A stretch of DNA of 64,000 nt from Kitasatospora sp. NBC_01287 (lineage in GTDB: Bacteria; Actinomycetota; Actinomycetes; Streptomycetales; Streptomycetaceae). The position numbers and the translations under genes are program-made. Below the pieces are notes generated by a model. It ran no database searches, was not told the origin of the DNA, and was given only the letters and a program-made list of their open reading frames with translations. Positions 1 to 9,198 of this stretch are shown here, piece by piece. Each line of letters opens with the position of its first letter. Position 1 is the stretch's first letter. The stretch is taken from positions 2,704,501 through 2,768,500 of the forward strand of contig NZ_JAPEPB010000001.1 of assembly GCF_026340565.1 (NCBI RefSeq). Reading direction: 5' to 3'.

Positions 1-137
1 GCGAACGGATCCCGCTGGGCCGCTACGGCACCCCCGAGGAGTTCGGCAGGGTCGCCGCCTTCGCGCTCTCCCCCGCCGCCTCCTACCTCAGCGGCCTGAT
101 GATCCCGGTCGACGGCGGCGCGCTGCACGGCCTCTAG
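1..137 (+). CDS. SDR-family oxidoreductase, C-terminal end only
   Basis: The window opens inside this gene; only the last 44 residues are visible, in the third frame, ending at a TAG. The tail has the usual end of a short-chain dehydrogenase/reductase: an RYGTPEEFG segment, then [14 protein letters not shown], then MIPVDGG. That is the region in which SDR enzymes such as 3-oxoacyl-ACP reductases close the cofactor pocket. The catalytic Tyr and Lys lie outside the window, so substrate cannot be suggested. It converges on the AmaP-like gene on the other strand. The family call is safe, the function is not. Confidence 0.8.
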   Translation, partial: ERIPLGRYGTPEEFGRVAAFALSPAASYLSGLMIPVDGGALHGL

Positions 138-184
138 TTCTGGCCACATCGCCACATCGCCACATCGCCACACGGCCTCGCCGG

Positions 185-835
185 TCACTGCACGCGCGGC
201 GCGCGGCGGGCAGCCGAGCGCTTGCGGCGGGGCGGCGCCGGGGCCGGGGTCGGCGCGACCTGCAGGCGCAGGTCGAGCGGGAGCCCGCCGGGCCGGCCCA
301 GCGCCGCGGCCGCGTGCTCGGCGGGCCCGGCCCGGAACTCGTCCACCGCGGCGGCCACCGCCGCACCCGGCTCCAGCAGCAGGATCGCGTGCAGCCCCAG
401 CCGCCGCCCGCGGCCGACCAGCCGCGCCCGGGCCGCCGTGACCTGCGGCAGTTCCTGCGCGGCGCCCCGCACGGCCTCCGCCAGCGCCGCGCCGCGCAGC
501 CGCAGCCGCAGCCCCGGGGTGCCGCTCGTCGGCAGCTCCAGCTCCGCCGGGGTCGGCCGCCGCAGCTGGGCCAGCAGCCACCACAGCGCCAGCAGCACCA
601 GCACCGCCAGGCCCGCGACGACCGCCGGCCACCACCAGCCCCGATCGCGCCAGCGGGTGCGCGAGGCGGTGCTCAGCACCGGCTGCCCCGGCTCGGTCAA
701 CGGCCACCAGCCGGGCGGCGTGACGCCCAGGTGGTGGTAGAGGTCCAACCCGCCGGCCAGCACCAGCAGCGCGCCCAGCACCAGCAGCGCCCCGGCCAGC
801 CCGATCAGCAGCCGGTTGACGGTGCCTCGGGTCAC
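185..835 (-). CDS. AmaP-like alkaline shock membrane anchor protein
   Basis: 216 residues from a GTG preceded by GAGGTG. Two membrane segments are clear, about residues 8-30 and 66-91, with a Trp-rich loop between them, followed by a soluble domain that resembles the Asp23-interacting part of AmaP proteins and a basic Ala/Pro-rich tail. In Firmicutes AmaP tethers Asp23 to the membrane and affects envelope stress. Here it is the last gene of a five-gene minus-strand run that begins with an Asp23/Gls24 gene at 2564, which is why I choose this name over plain hypothetical membrane protein. Role in this organism is inferred from family and neighbours only. Confidence 0.65.
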   Translation of the reverse strand: MTRGTVNRLLIGLAGALLVLGALLVLAGGLDLYHHLGVTPPGWWPLTEPGQPVLSTASRTRWRDRGWWWPAVVAGLAVLVLLALWWLLAQLRRPTPAELELPTSGTPGLRLRLRGAALAEAVRGAAQELPQVTAARARLVGRGRRLGLHAILLLEPGAAVAAAVDEFRAGPAEHAAAALGRPGGLPLDLRLQVAPTPAPAPPRRKRSAARRAPRVQ

Positions 836-917
836 GACACCTCACGTCCTCTCAGGTCAGCGCACGGGGTCGGGGCGGCCGGGCTCCAGGAACAGGCGAA
901 CTCGGCGGCACGCGGTC

Positions 918-1463
918 TCAGGACATCGGCGGCCGGTGCTTGGCCGGCCTGCCGCGCACCCGCAGCGCCGGCTCGCTCAGCAGCTGGAGCCGCGCCAGCT
1001 CCGCCGCCAGCACCACCCGCGCCCGCTCCAGGTCGGCGCTGCCGTGGATCGTCACCCGTGCCCGCCGCCGGCCCACCCGCACCCGCGCGGCCGCCACCAT
1101 CGGCAGCTGCAGTGCCCTGGTCTCCAGCAGCGCGGCCACCCCGGCCCGGTCGATCACCGTGCCAGGGGCCTGCCGCAGCACCAGCCAGCGCCGCCCGCCG
1201 GAGGACAGCGCGAGCACACACAACCAGAGGCCGAACAGCCCCACCAACGCGGCACAGCCCAGCACCCACCCGGTGTCCAGATGCCGGGTGGCGAGCTGGT
1301 GGGCCACGCGGGAGCGCCAGCTGCCCGCCCGGTGCCCGGCCCAGCGCGAGACCGCGTCGTAGAGCAGCACCGCCGCGGCGGCCAGCACCACGACCGCCAC
1401 CAGCGCGGCCGCCCTGGTCCGCGGCGAGCGCGGCACCCTGAAGCCCGGCCCCGCCTCACTCAC
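918..1463 (-). CDS. DUF6286-type membrane protein of the Asp23 operon
   Basis: 181 residues if translation begins at the GTG at 1463, which has a GGGGGAG ribosome site and overlaps the end of the preceding gene by 8 nt. There are two membrane spans, about residues 18-36 and 65-85, separated by a basic loop, then a roughly 85-residue soluble domain rich in Val, Ala and Arg that looks like a degenerate Asp23 fold. Proteins of this type regularly sit beside AmaP in Streptomyces. Exact biochemical role is unknown; most likely a membrane partner of the Asp23-like proteins encoded upstream. Confidence 0.6.
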   Translation of the reverse strand: MSEAGPGFRVPRSPRTRAAALVAVVVLAAAAVLLYDAVSRWAGHRAGSWRSRVAHQLATRHLDTGWVLGCAALVGLFGLWLCVLALSSGGRRWLVLRQAPGTVIDRAGVAALLETRALQLPMVAAARVRVGRRRARVTIHGSADLERARVVLAAELARLQLLSEPALRVRGRPAKHRPPMS

Positions 1464-1860
1464 CGGGCGCTCCCCCGGAGCCCGGGCCCGCACCGCCCAC
1501 CGGGTGCAGCCGCTCGACCACCACGAGCACCTCGCGCGTCGGGATCCCGGTCAGCGCGGCGACCCGCTCGGCCACCGCCGCCCGCACCGCCGCCGCCCAC
1601 CGGCCCAGGTCGCAGGGGAACGGCAGCTCCACCCCCACCCGCACCTGGGCCGCCCCGCCGACGACGGAGACCGCCACCCGGGGTGCCTCGCCCACCAGGG
1701 CGGGGCCGAGCGCCTCACCCGCCGCCCGAGCGGCGATCCGGGTCAGCACCCGGTCGGCGATCCGCAGCCGGCCGCGCTGGGCCGGCGGCGTGCCGCGCCC
1801 GGTGTCCGGCCCCCAGCCCGCCCCGCTCGCGGAGGCCGGCGAAGCGGCGCCCAGGCCCAT
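1456..1860 (-). CDS. Asp23-like small protein
   Basis: 134 residues from an ATG that overlaps the TGA of the previous gene by one base (TGATG), a sign of translational coupling. The middle part (RLRIADRVLTRIAARAAGEA, then an alternating Val/Ala stretch) follows the Asp23/Gls24 layout in which one helix is followed by short strands. The N-terminal 25 residues are Gly/Ser/Pro-rich and probably unstructured. It is a diverged second Asp23-like protein of this operon. No membrane segment is seen, so it probably acts in the cytoplasm next to the membrane partners. Confidence 0.55.
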   Translation of the reverse strand: MGLGAASPASASGAGWGPDTGRGTPPAQRGRLRIADRVLTRIAARAAGEALGPALVGEAPRVAVSVVGGAAQVRVGVELPFPCDLGRWAAAVRAAVAERVAALTGIPTREVLVVVERLHPVGGAGPGSGGAPGE

Positions 1861-2051
1861 CAACGGCGCCGGTCGCGGCTGCGCAGCAGGTCGCCGAGAT
1901 CACCCAGATCGAGATCGCCCTCCAGGACCCGGCCGACCACGAAGCCGACCGCGCCGAGTGCGGCGACCAGCAGGAAGGCCGCGAACCCGCCGAAGTAGCC
2001 GGCGAAGCCCAGGGCCATGCCGGCCACCAGGCCGATCAGGGCGAGATTCAT
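1860..2051 (-). CDS. small two-span membrane protein
   Basis: 63 residues, ATG start with GGGAG about 7 nt before it. Almost two thirds of the protein is hydrophobic, forming two Gly/Ala-rich spans (about 2-20 and 23-40) with a short acidic and then arginine-rich tail (ending RDRRR). Small proteins of this shape recur between the two Asp23-like genes of streptomycetes. The coupling to the next gene (stop and start share a base) supports a real gene. Function unknown; a membrane anchor or stabiliser for the Asp23 partners is the simple idea. Confidence 0.6.
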   Translation of the reverse strand: MNLALIGLVAGMALGFAGYFGGFAAFLLVAALGAVGFVVGRVLEGDLDLGDLGDLLRSRDRRR

Positions 2052-2081
2052 CGTTGCGCTCCCAAGCGGGGTGTGTGGGGA

Positions 2082-2564
2082 CTACTGGACCCGGGTCCGC
2101 CGCTCCGGGGAGGGCAGCTCCTCCTCCTCGTCCGGCTCGTCGGGCAGGTGGATGTCGTTGACGGCGATGTTCACCTCCACCACCTCCAGGCCCGTCATCC
2201 GCTCGACCGAGGAGATGATGTTGCGCCGCACCGTCGCGGCCAGCTCCGGGATCACCACCCCGTACTCGACCACCAGCGCGATGTCGATCGCCGTCTGCTT
2301 CTCGCCGACCTCGGCCTTGATGCCGCGTGAGATGCTGGCCCGCCCGCCGGGGACCCGGTCGCGCATCGCGCCGAAGGTCCTGGCCAGGCCGGAGCCGAGC
2401 GCGTAGATGCCGGGGACCTCGCGGGCCGCCATTCCGGCGATCTTCTCCACCACACCGTCGGCCAGCGCGGTGGTCCCGCGCTCCTCGGCGGGCGGACCGC
2501 CGTGCGGAGTGCCGTGCGAGGGGCCGGACTTGGTCAGATCGGACGGCTTGGGGGTGTCGGGCAT
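2082..2564 (-). CDS. Asp23/Gls24 family envelope stress protein
   Basis: 160 residues. The open frame runs further upstream, but the ATG at 2564 has a strong AGGAGG site 7-8 nt before it and begins the expected protein. After a 35-residue polar leader comes the Asp23 domain: GVVEKIAGMAAREVPG, then a strand-rich part including IDIALVVEYGVVIPELA and a closing VNIAVNDIHLP. The tail is strongly acidic. Asp23/Gls24 proteins are abundant, membrane-associated and stress-linked. This is the first gene of the five-gene run down to 185, so the promoter should lie just upstream of 2564; I could not pick out a convincing one. Confidence 0.8.
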   Translation of the reverse strand: MPDTPKPSDLTKSGPSHGTPHGGPPAEERGTTALADGVVEKIAGMAAREVPGIYALGSGLARTFGAMRDRVPGGRASISRGIKAEVGEKQTAIDIALVVEYGVVIPELAATVRRNIISSVERMTGLEVVEVNIAVNDIHLPDEPDEEEELPSPERRTRVQ

Positions 2565-2786
2565 GAGGGTTGCCTCCTGAAGGACGTCTCCAGCTATACC
2601 GCAAACTGCCTCAACTCTGACATTCCGCCACGTAACTCGCCCCTGGAGATCCACCGGGCGGCAACAACGGAACGGAGCCCGGCTCTCCCCCTCCGAGAGC
2701 CGGACTCCGCCGTGGTACTGCCGCCGTGGTACTGCCCGCCGGGCCGCGGTCGAGCCGCCGCCGCCCACCGCCCGCCGGGCCCGCGG

Positions 2787-3599
2787 TCAGTCCCCGATCC
2801 CCGCCAGGTCGCGCAGCCGGCGCGCCTGGGCGGCCCGCTCGGCGGCGCACTGCTCCTGGTAGGAGCGGTCGGCGGCGCCGAGCAGCAGCGCCTTGGTCTC
2901 GATCACCGCGGCGCGCGGCGCGGCCAGCAGCGCGGCGGCCAGGTCGCGGGCCGCGCCGGTCAGCTCCTCGGCGCTCGGCACCACCAGGTTGGCCAGCCCG
3001 ATCGAGGCGGCCTCGGCCGCGTGCACCCAGCGGCCGGTGGCGCAGATCTCCAGCGCGCGCGCGTAGCCGACCAGGTCGGTCAGCGGCTTGGTGCCGGCCA
3101 GGTCGGGCACCAGGCCGAGTGAGGTCTCGCGCATCGAGAACTGGACGTCCTCGGCGCAGATCCGCAGGTCGCAGGCGAGCGCGAGCTGGAACCCGGCGCC
3201 GACGGCGTGGCCCTGCACGGCCGCCACGCTGATCAGGTCGGGCCGCCGCCACCAGGTGAAGGCCTGCTGGAAGCCGGCGATCGCCTCGTCCAGCTCCTTG
3301 TCGGGGCTGGCCGCCAGCGCGAGGAAGTTGGGCTCGCCGGGGATCCCCTCGGGGGTGAACATGGCCCGGTCCAGACCGGCCGAGAAGGAGACGCCGTCGG
3401 CGCGCAGCACGACCACCCGCACCGTCCCGGGCAGCTCGCGGCCGACGGCGGCCAGCGCGCGCCACATCGCCGGGGTCTGGGCGTTGCGCCGTTGGGGGTG
3501 GCAGAGCGTGACCGTCGCGAGCTCGCCCTCGACGTCGAGGCGGACGCCGGCCTCCTGCCACGCGGCCGAGCTGGCAGGGGTGGGGACGGGCGCGGTCAT
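2787..3599 (-). CDS. crotonase-family protein with altered catalytic residues
   Basis: 270 residues; I chose the ATG at 3599 because GGAGG lies 6-7 nt upstream, while the in-frame GTG at 3605 would overlap that site. The crotonase fold is plain: oxyanion-hole segments FSAGLD near residue 73 and VGAGFQLALACDLRI near 132, then the LGLVPDLAG segment. In classical enoyl-CoA hydratases the second motif has GGGCELA and the third a Glu; here those positions read Q and D. So hydration of enoyl-CoA is doubtful, and isomerase, hydrolase or another crotonase chemistry is possible. It stands alone, between the Asp23 operon and a small HTH gene. Confidence 0.75.
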   Translation of the reverse strand: MTAPVPTPASSAAWQEAGVRLDVEGELATVTLCHPQRRNAQTPAMWRALAAVGRELPGTVRVVVLRADGVSFSAGLDRAMFTPEGIPGEPNFLALAASPDKELDEAIAGFQQAFTWWRRPDLISVAAVQGHAVGAGFQLALACDLRICAEDVQFSMRETSLGLVPDLAGTKPLTDLVGYARALEICATGRWVHAAEAASIGLANLVVPSAEELTGAARDLAAALLAAPRAAVIETKALLLGAADRSYQEQCAAERAAQARRLRDLAGIGD

Positions 3600-3872
3600 G
3601 GGCACCTCCGGCGAGGGTCGGGGCAGGCTCCAGCGCGCTGCCCACTATGTCTACCGGAGAGTAACTTATTGTCCGGGCCTTGGGTACCGCCGCGGATTCA
3701 CCCCGCGTTCACCCTGCTCGCAGACATGACGATCGGCGGCCATGGGGGACACCGAGGGTGCCTGTCACGGTCGCCGATGCGTCGGGATTCGTGCGGACGG
3801 ACTGTCGGAACCTGGTGCTGCCCTGCCGCCGGCCGACCGGGAGCGCGAGCCGCGCTCCGGACTGACTGATCG
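3600..3872. other. intergenic, no gene seen
   Basis: 273 nt between the stop of the HTH gene and the start of the crotonase gene, both on the minus strand, so it should hold the crotonase promoter. The part nearest the start (about 3640-3690) is clearly less GC-rich than the genes around it. I found no convincing -10/-35 pair, palindrome or small gene. Confidence 0.4.
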
Positions 3873-4106
3873 TCAGGAGCCTGCTGCCGCAGCAGCCTTG
3901 GCCTTTCCACGCGTGGCGCCACCGCGACCCCGGAGATTGACCCCGGACTCACTCAGCATGCGGTGCACGAAGCCGTACGAGCGGCCGGTCTCCTCCGCCA
4001 GCGCGCGAATGCTCGCCCCGGAGTCGTACTTCTTCTTCAGCTCGGCCGCGAGCTTCTCACGCGCGGCACCAGTTACCCGGCTGCCCTTTTTCAGAGTCTC
4101 GGCCAC
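3873..4106 (-). CDS. small helix-turn-helix protein
   Basis: 77 residues from the GTG at 4106, which has AGGAGG 6-7 nt upstream; the longer open frame from 4190 lacks such a site. The core (SGASIRALAEETGRSYGFVH) is a helix-turn-helix of the Hin-recombinase/resolvase type, preceded by a Lys/Glu-rich helix and followed by a Gly/Arg and Ala-rich tail. Very similar single-domain proteins are common and conserved in Streptomyces, and are generally called HTH domain-containing proteins. DNA binding is likely; targets are unknown. Confidence 0.75.
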   Translation of the reverse strand: MAETLKKGSRVTGAAREKLAAELKKKYDSGASIRALAEETGRSYGFVHRMLSESGVNLRGRGGATRGKAKAAAAAGS

Positions 4107-4605
4107 CCGTGCCTCCTCGTAGCTGTGCTCGGTCAGATTCCCATGATCACCCATCCCCAGCGTCCTGGCCACCCATTCGACAAGGTCCATCGCGCCAATA
4201 GGGCGCCGCTCCGGCGTGATCCGAGCGCATCAGGGCGCTCACCCTGGGTGCACGCGCCCCCGGCCGAATCGGCCGCGGTGAACGAAAGAGCTGATCAGCA
4301 GGGTCGCCGGGCGCGGTTGGCAGACAACCTGACTGAATCTGTCTAAAACGGAATCCCTGACCCCGAGATTCCCGAATGGGCCTGCCTGATGAGAGGGCAT
4401 CGGCCGGATGCAGGAGCGCGCGTCTACCCGTGTCGAGCGCCGACGGGCGGCGAACCGGTCACGCGCCGTGGCGGGGCGGAAACGCGTCAGCCGCCCGGAG
4501 GCGGCTGACCAGGGGTGCGGTGGCGGATGCCGGGCCGGCGTGGGGCTCGGGCGCCGCGGGCGGACGGGCCCGCGGGTGGATGCGCCCGGCCGGATCGGGC
4601 CTGGC
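4107..4605. other. intergenic region between HTH gene and ABC-F gene
   Basis: About 500 nt. The ABC-F end contains a hairpin listed separately. The middle (about 4310-4380) is less GC-rich and contains AGACA and TGTCT arms 13 nt apart, probably part of the promoter region of the HTH gene. Open frames here run against the ABC-F frame and look like shadows. I see no gene. Confidence 0.4.
4486..4509 (-). terminator. hairpin downstream of ABC-F gene
   Basis: Perfect 10-bp stem, GTCAGCCGCC and GGCGGCTGAC, around a CGGA loop, about 100 nt after the ABC-F stop codon. There is no U-run, as is usual for actinobacterial terminators. Reads the same on both strands; assigned to the ABC-F transcript by position. 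Confidence 0.55.
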
Positions 4606-6204
<1,599 letters not shown>

Positions 6205-6356
6205 GGCTGGGAGGACTCCTGGGGCTGGGCGGCCCGGGACGCGGCGGCGCGGGCCGGGCACGGAGGTGCGGCGGGTGGGGGCGGGGGCTGGACGGTCCGG
6301 TGCGGCCGCGGTCCGCACGCGCTGGCACGGACCTGGAGCCTCACCGACTGCCGCCG

Positions 6357-6380
6357 CTAATGCCCGAGGAGAACAGCCAT
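6357..6380 (-). CDS. putative leaderless leader peptide (7 codons) upstream of ABC-F
   Basis: Reads M-A-V-L-L-G-H-stop. Its ATG sits exactly 7 nt after a TAGACT -10 box, the hallmark spacing of leaderless transcripts in actinobacteria, so the transcript would begin at or within one base of this ATG. The stop lies about 150 nt before the ABC-F start. ABC-F resistance genes in other bacteria are induced by ribosome stalling on short leader ORFs. Too short to be secure from sequence alone. Confidence 0.4.
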   Translation of the reverse strand: MAVLLGH

Positions 6381-6387
6381 GCGGGCC

Positions 6388-6393
6388 AGTCTA
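6388..6393 (-). promoter_or_regulatory. -10 box TAGACT for the ABC-F leader transcript
   Basis: TAGACT fits the TANNNT -10 consensus and is 7 nt from the ATG of the mini-ORF. No canonical -35 hexamer is visible 17-19 nt upstream, which is common for such promoters. Confidence 0.5.
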
Positions 6394-6483
6394 CCGGGCG
6401 GCCCGGGCGGACCCGGAGGATGATGGCGCCGCCGTCCCGCGGACCCCCGCCCGGGCCGCCGCACCCGGGCCCGGGCCAGGGCC

Positions 6484-7419
6484 TCAGTGACTGTCGGCCG
6501 GGGCCTGGGTGGCGCAGCCGTCCTGCGATCGGACCGCCGCGAACGCCGCCTCGGGGCTGTCGCACGGGATCGCGGAGGCGCCCTGGTCGGTGTCGAAGAC
6601 CCGGCTGCCGACCAGCGGGCCGTCGTCGATCAGCACCCGCCTGCCGTCCATCCTGGTGATCTTCACCTTGGGGCCGGCGTTGAGCACGTAGCCGTGACCG
6701 TCCAGTCGGAACCCGGTGATCGAGCCGGGCAGCGGGTGGCCGGAGCCGGTGGTGCCGGTGCAGGCTCGCGGGACCAGCACGGCGCCGTCGGTGTCGACCG
6801 CGCGCAGCGGGTCGTAGGCGCAGCCGTCCTGCGGGCGGGCGTTGAACCGCAGGTCGCCGTCGCGGTCGCGGAAACCCATGGTGAGGCCGGGGGTGAGCAC
6901 CTGGACCCAGGGCTCGGGCTCGGTGGCCACCTGGACGGCGGCGGCGGCCCGCTGCAGTTCGAGCTGCTTGCGCTGGGCGTCGGTGCGCTGGTCGGCGCCG
7001 GGCTCGCCGGTCCCGTGCAGCCAGTCGGAGAGACCTGGCACGGAGCGGTGCCAGCGGACCTCGTGGTCGTCGATCTCCACCGAGGTGACCATGCCGTCGT
7101 CCCAGACCACCACCGCGCTCTGGCCCAGCACCGTCACGTGCAGCGCGGTGGCGCCGTCACGGCGGTAGGACCAGAGCAGGGAGCCGCTGGACGGGTCGTA
7201 CGCCTCCAGGCCCGGCCCGACCCGGAAGTCCGGCACGACCGGGTCGGTGGACTGCGCGCCCACCGGGCTGGCCTGCGCGTTGCCGGGCGCCGACACCTGG
7301 TCGCCGAACGGAACCGGGCGGTTGGCGTGCGCGGCGGCGCCGACGCCGAGCACCAGCAGCACGGCCATGGCGGGCAGGGCCGACCGGGGGGTCAGAGTAC
7401 GAAGCGGCTTCCAGGACAC
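6484..7419 (-). CDS. secreted PQQ/beta-propeller-like protein
   Basis: 311 residues starting at a GTG placed 6 nt after a TACCCT box, so probably leaderless. A signal peptide or anchor is clear: basic start, hydrophobic core at about 13-31 ending in AHA. The body contains a propeller-blade pattern (LEAYDPSSGSLLWSYRRDG, then VVVWDDGMVTSVEIDDHEVRW) of the kind found in PQQ-like repeat proteins, but only one or two blades are recognisable, and four Cys residues in the last 110 residues could form disulfides. Function unknown; an extracytoplasmic binding protein is likely. It diverges from the GH26 gene. Confidence 0.6.
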   Translation of the reverse strand: MSWKPLRTLTPRSALPAMAVLLVLGVGAAAHANRPVPFGDQVSAPGNAQASPVGAQSTDPVVPDFRVGPGLEAYDPSSGSLLWSYRRDGATALHVTVLGQSAVVVWDDGMVTSVEIDDHEVRWHRSVPGLSDWLHGTGEPGADQRTDAQRKQLELQRAAAAVQVATEPEPWVQVLTPGLTMGFRDRDGDLRFNARPQDGCAYDPLRAVDTDGAVLVPRACTGTTGSGHPLPGSITGFRLDGHGYVLNAGPKVKITRMDGRRVLIDDGPLVGSRVFDTDQGASAIPCDSPEAAFAAVRSQDGCATQAPADSH

Positions 7420-7767
7420 TTCGGGAGGGTACCTGGTGCGTGCTCACCCGTCAGCACGGCGGGGCCGCCTCACGGGCCCGCGGGCGGATTATCCGGACAT
7501 TCGGCGGGGGTCGGTGGGCGGGTGGGACGTCGACCGGGGCCCGGTGGGCACCCGAACCGGCTGACGATCGGTCAGGACAGCGGATCGCGCAAGTCGGAAT
7601 CGACCAGGCTCGCGACAATCGTCCACTTCAGGGTGACATTCGGCTTTTCCGACGGCGGCTCACCTTACGCTGAGTAGGCAGATGCGGGCGGTGCGCATCG
7701 CCGCCCTGTGCGCGGTCCCGTGCGGTCCCGTGCAGTCCCCGTGCAGTCCCGTGCTGGAGGAGAGACC
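7420..7767. other. divergent intergenic region before the GH26 gene
   Basis: 348 nt between the divergent beta-propeller and GH26 genes. About 7485-7680 is less GC-rich and should carry the GH26 promoter. Just before the GH26 start (about 7722-7756) a motif of the form TCCCGTGCRG is repeated about four times in near tandem. No gene seen. Confidence 0.4.
7426..7431 (-). promoter_or_regulatory. -10 box of a leaderless start (TACCCT)
   Basis: TACCCT lies 6 nt before the GTG at 7419 and no ribosome site is present, which supports leaderless transcription of the beta-propeller gene. Confidence 0.45.
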
Positions 7768-9198
7768 ATGCGAATCGGCCGGCTGGCCCTGGCCGCCTCC
7801 GCGCTGCTGCTGCTCACCTCGGCGGGCCTGGCCGGGGGCGGACCGGTCAGCACCGCCGACCGCAGCACGGCCGCCATCGGCACGCTCGGCGCCGCCCCGC
7901 CGCAGCCGCGCGGCGCCGCGCCCCGGCCGAGCACCCGGCGGGCCGACCACGAGGTGCCGTTCGGCGCCTTCGTCGGCTCCTGGGACGAGTACATCCCGCA
8001 GATCGCCCGGTTCTCCAGCTGGCTGAACGGCGCCAACCTCCAGGTCGGCCACACCTATCTGGCCGGGAACAGCTGGGGCGACATCGAGGGCGACACCAGG
8101 ATGCTGGCCCTCTGGTCGCAGTGGCGCCTCGGCGACCGCGGCCGGACCCTGGTGCTCAACGTGCCCATGCTGGTGCCCAACGAGGGCGACCTGCCCGACG
8201 ACCAGGTGGCCGAGCTGCTCGACCAGGGCGCGCACGGCGCCTTCGACCAGCACTTCCGCAAGCTGGCCCGCAAGCTGGTGGCGCTCGGCGGCGGCGACAC
8301 GGTGGTCGTGCTCGGCTGGGAGATGAACGGCACCACCTACACCAGCCGCTGCAAGCCCGACCCCACCGCCTGGAAGGCGTACTGGCGGCGGATCGTCGGC
8401 GTGATGCGCGAGGTGCCGGGGCAGCGGTTCCGCTTCGACTTCACCCCCAACCGCGGGCTGGACGCGATCGCCTGGACCAAGTGCTACCCCGGTGACGACG
8501 TGGTGGACGTGATCGGCACCGACAGCTACGACCAGCCGGCCGGCGCCACCTTCGACGACTACGTGCACGAGGCGTACGGGCTGCAGGACCAGGTGGAGTT
8601 CGCGGCCAAGCGCGGCAAGCCGGTCTCGTACCCGGAGTGGGGGCTGTTCCGCAACGGGGACAACCCGGAGTTCGTGCGGCGGATGGTCGACTGGATGCGC
8701 ACCCACGACACCCTCTACCAGACCGTCACCGACTACTGCCCGCACGGCTTCTGGGAGTGCCGCAGCAACCCGCGCTCCAGTTCGGTCTACCGGCAGCTGC
8801 TGGACGGCTCGAAGGGCGCGGCGCCCGCACCCACCGCGCCGCTCTGCCCCGGCCTGCCGGTCGGGCCGTTCGGCGGCCTCGCCTGGCTGCGGCCCCCGCT
8901 GCTGTCGCACGGCTGCCCGGGTCGGCCGGGGGGCGGGGCGTCCCCCTCGCCGTCATCCCCGCCGTCGCCGTCGCCGTCACCATCGCCGTCGCCGTCACCA
9001 TCGGGGTCGCCGTCACCATCGGGGTCGAAGTCGCCGTCGGGGGCGCCGTCGGGGGTCGCTTCGCCGTCGGCCTCGGCCGCGTCGTCCGGGTCCGCCTCGC
9101 CGGCCGCCTCCCCTGCCGCACCGTCCGCTTCCCCGCCCGCGTCGGCGGCGTCCGCCTCGGCCTCCTCGTCGGCCGGCGCCGCGGTCAGCCGCGGTTGA
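7768..9198 (+). CDS. secreted GH26-type beta-mannanase-like glycosidase
   Basis: 476 residues from the ATG at 7768 with GGAGGAGAG just upstream. Residues 1-25 form a signal peptide. The catalytic domain covers about 65-345: WEMNG supplies the likely acid/base Glu and SYPEWG the likely nucleophile Glu, the two positions expected in clan GH-A family 26. The last 100 residues are a low-complexity Ser/Pro/Ala tail that probably reaches through the cell wall. It converges on the exopolysaccharide operon and overlaps the last codons of the acyltransferase gene by 14 nt, so the likely substrate is the polymer that operon makes, for release or trimming. Substrate inferred. Confidence 0.8.
   Translation: MRIGRLALAASALLLLTSAGLAGGGPVSTADRSTAAIGTLGAAPPQPRGAAPRPSTRRADHEVPFGAFVGSWDEYIPQIARFSSWLNGANLQVGHTYLAGNSWGDIEGDTRMLALWSQWRLGDRGRTLVLNVPMLVPNEGDLPDDQVAELLDQGAHGAFDQHFRKLARKLVALGGGDTVVVLGWEMNGTTYTSRCKPDPTAWKAYWRRIVGVMREVPGQRFRFDFTPNRGLDAIAWTKCYPGDDVVDVIGTDSYDQPAGATFDDYVHEAYGLQDQVEFAAKRGKPVSYPEWGLFRNGDNPEFVRRMVDWMRTHDTLYQTVTDYCPHGFWECRSNPRSSSVYRQLLDGSKGAAPAPTAPLCPGLPVGPFGGLAWLRPPLLSHGCPGRPGGGASPSPSSPPSPSPSPSPSPSPSGSPSPSGSKSPSGAPSGVASPSASAASSGSASPAASPAAPSASPPASAASASASSSAGAAVSRG
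8937..9065 (+). repeat. CCGTCG/CCGTCA codon repeat in GH26 tail
   Basis: Tandem 6-nt Pro-Ser units with a longer CCATCGGGGTCG unit repeated inside them. Encodes a Pro-Ser linker. Such tracts vary in length between strains by slippage. Confidence 0.7.

Noticed and set aside
8937..9065. CRISPR-like regular repeat
   Set aside because: The regular spacing comes from Pro-Ser codons in the tail of the GH26 protein; there are no spacers. I saw no CRISPR array anywhere in the window.
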